A program made the translations under genes and the position numbers. Below are positions 4,631 through 5,799 of a DNA stretch of 5,799 bases, piece after piece. The stretch comes from JBDREF01 sp043820045 (GTDB taxonomy: Bacteria > Planctomycetota > Phycisphaerae > Sedimentisphaerales > Anaerobacaceae). Positions within the stretch are counted from its first letter, which is position 1. Every line of letters begins with the position of its first letter. Below the pieces are notes generated by a model that had not been told where the DNA came from, made no database searches, and was given only the letters and a program-made list of their open reading frames with translations. The stretch is taken from the NCBI GenBank assembly GCA_043820045.1, contig JBDREF010000509.1, positions 1 to 5,799 on the forward strand. The letters are read 5' to 3'.

Positions 4631-5799
4631 ATGAACAGAAGGGAGTTTCTGAGAAGGTCGAGTGTTGCGGTTACAGGTCTTGGCATATCGCAGGTTTTGG
4701 GGGGAGAAAGAGCCGACGCGGGCAGCGGCAGTCTGTCGAAATGCCGCAATGCTAACGTCCTGATGATAACCTGCCATGATCTCGGCCGGCATATAGGTTG
4801 TTACGGCGTCGAGACGGTCCGAACCGACAACCTGGACAGCTTAGCCAAAAAAGGAATTCGTTTCCGAAATTACTTTGCCACCGATTGTGTTTGCAGTCCG
4901 AGCAGGGGAAGCATTTTCACCGGGAGATATCCCCAGGCGAATGGGCTGATGGGGCTGACGCATGAGCCGTGGGGGTGGAGTTTCAAGAAAGGCGAGAAGC
5001 ACCTGGCAGAGATTCTTAGTAAGGCCGGCTATGAGACAATCCTGGTCGGTCTCCAGCACGTGACGAGCGGCGATCCCCGTTCGTTAGGCTATCAGCGTGT
5101 TCTATCCGAAGATCATAAACCCGACGAAACCGTTAAAGCCGCGCGCGAGATGCTTCAAAAAGCTGAGAAGGGGGGTCGTCCTTTCTTTCTCAAGGTAGGT
5201 TTCTTTGAAGTACACCGTCCGTTCACAGCCGACCCCGACACCGAGAAGGGCGTCTTTATCCCCCACTATCTGAAAGATACGCCCGAGATTCGGGAAGACC
5301 TCGCTAAGTTTCAGGGAACGATTCGCTTTTTTGACAAATGTGTCGGAGAGATTCTTGATGCTCTGGAAAATAGCCGGGTGGCGGAGAATACGCTGGTTGT
5401 GTTTACATCGGACCACGGCATACCATACCCCGGCGCGAAATGGTGCCTTTACGACCCGGGGCTTGAGACGCCGTTAATTATGTACTGTCCGGGTACTGCG
5501 ATTGAAGGCGGCAAGACCTTCGAGCAGTTGATGAGTAACGTGGACTTCCTGCCCACTCTGCTCGATATTCTCGGTGTAGATATTCCTCGGAACGTGCAGG
5601 GGCACAGTTTCAAGGAAGTCATAGGAGGGGCGAGAACCGAGTCACCCAGAGACGCTGTATTTGCGCAGCGCATAAGCCATGCGCTGCGGGACAACACATC
5701 CAGGACCATACGAACGATGCGATACAAGCTGATTCGCTATTTCGAGCCGGGCAGATTGATTGAGTTTCCCACGGATGCCGTGCCGCAGCGCGTTGCCGA
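4631..5799 (+). CDS. Tat-exported Cys-type sulfatase, sulfamidase/heparan-N-sulfatase-like (3' truncated by window edge)
   Basis: 389 codons are present and the frame is open at the window edge. The protein starts with a Tat-like leader (R3-R4-E-F-L-R-R9, hydrophobic 11-24). The sulfatase signature is C88-S-P-S-R92 with TGR at 97-99, Cys88 being the formylglycine precursor. Further active-site elements are H49-D50-L-G-R-H-I-G-C-Y-G, V139-G-L-Q-H143 where many sulfatases have GKWH, H195-R-P, and S260-D261-H262-G-I-P-Y-P followed by K270 and L-Y-D-P-G. The D-H-G-I-P-x-P and G-L-Q-H elements resemble human SGSH and its bacterial relatives, so N- or O-desulfation of an amino-sugar glycan is plausible, but the specificity is inference. 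It differs clearly from the first sulfatase. I chose ATG 4631 because a GGGGA precedes it at 6 nt and it gives a compact RR leader; an in-frame ATG at 4577 (GAGG 4 nt upstream) would add 18 residues. Only the end of the C-terminal subdomain is missing, judging by the RYKLIRYF element near 365. Confidence 0.94.
   Translation, partial: MNRREFLRRSSVAVTGLGISQVLGGERADAGSGSLSKCRNANVLMITCHDLGRHIGCYGVETVRTDNLDSLAKKGIRFRNYFATDCVCSPSRGSIFTGRYPQANGLMGLTHEPWGWSFKKGEKHLAEILSKAGYETILVGLQHVTSGDPRSLGYQRVLSEDHKPDETVKAAREMLQKAEKGGRPFFLKVGFFEVHRPFTADPDTEKGVFIPHYLKDTPEIREDLAKFQGTIRFFDKCVGEILDALENSRVAENTLVVFTSDHGIPYPGAKWCLYDPGLETPLIMYCPGTAIEGGKTFEQLMSNVDFLPTLLDILGVDIPRNVQGHSFKEVIGGARTESPRDAVFAQRISHALRDNTSRTIRTMRYKLIRYFEPGRLIEFPTDAVPQRVA

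Noticed and set aside
1..5799. Mobile element, CRISPR array, tRNA or defence system
   Set aside because: No long direct or terminal repeats, no transposase or nuclease motifs, no spaced repeats and no cloverleaf were seen on reading both strands by eye; short structured RNAs could be missed.

Overview
The window holds five substantial genes plus the tail of a sixth. It looks like a piece of a chromosome from the Planctomycetota-Verrucomicrobiota-Lentisphaerota (PVC) group. My best guess is a moderate-GC planctomycete of the Phycisphaerae type. The clue is gene content: two sulfatases and a Gfo/Idh/MocA oxidoreductase, each opening with a compact twin-arginine leader of the RR-[DEQ]-F-L type, a combination very common in those bacteria. 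No ribosomal marker is present, so the assignment is inference.

Layout from left to right: the last 35 codons of an unidentified + strand gene (3-110); a Tat-exported Cys-type sulfatase on the - strand (141-1574); a divergent intergenic region; a small STAS-domain (anti-anti-sigma-like) gene on + with a GTG start (1758-2111); a Tat-exported Gfo/Idh/MocA oxidoreductase on - (2154-3470); a 250 bp non-coding stretch with a perfect 14 bp palindrome; an isochorismatase-like hydrolase on - (3721-4407) that keeps the family Asp and Lys but has Ala where the nucleophilic Cys should be; a second divergent intergenic region with a TATAAT box on + and a possible short leader ORF on -; and a second Cys-type sulfatase on + (4631 to the window end, truncated by the edge), resembling sulfamidase / heparan N-sulfatase proteins.

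The two sulfatases and the oxidoreductase probably act outside the cytoplasm on sulfated, decorated glycans: sulfatases remove sulfate esters or N-sulfate, and the oxidoreductase modifies or cleaves a sugar using a tightly bound NAD cofactor. The STAS protein and the isochorismatase-like protein have no visible export signal and are probably cytoplasmic. Their link to glycan breakdown is only positional. The genes are not one operon: strands alternate -, +, -, -, +. No sulfatase-maturing enzyme, transporter, anti-sigma kinase or sigma factor is in the window.

I found no tRNA, rRNA, CRISPR array, transposase or insertion sequence. The points most worth a second look are the missing nucleophile and the cysteine-rich tail of the isochorismatase-like protein, the 17-codon ORF with a full-consensus Shine-Dalgarno just upstream of it, the palindrome upstream of the oxidoreductase, and the non-canonical phosphorylation site of the STAS protein.
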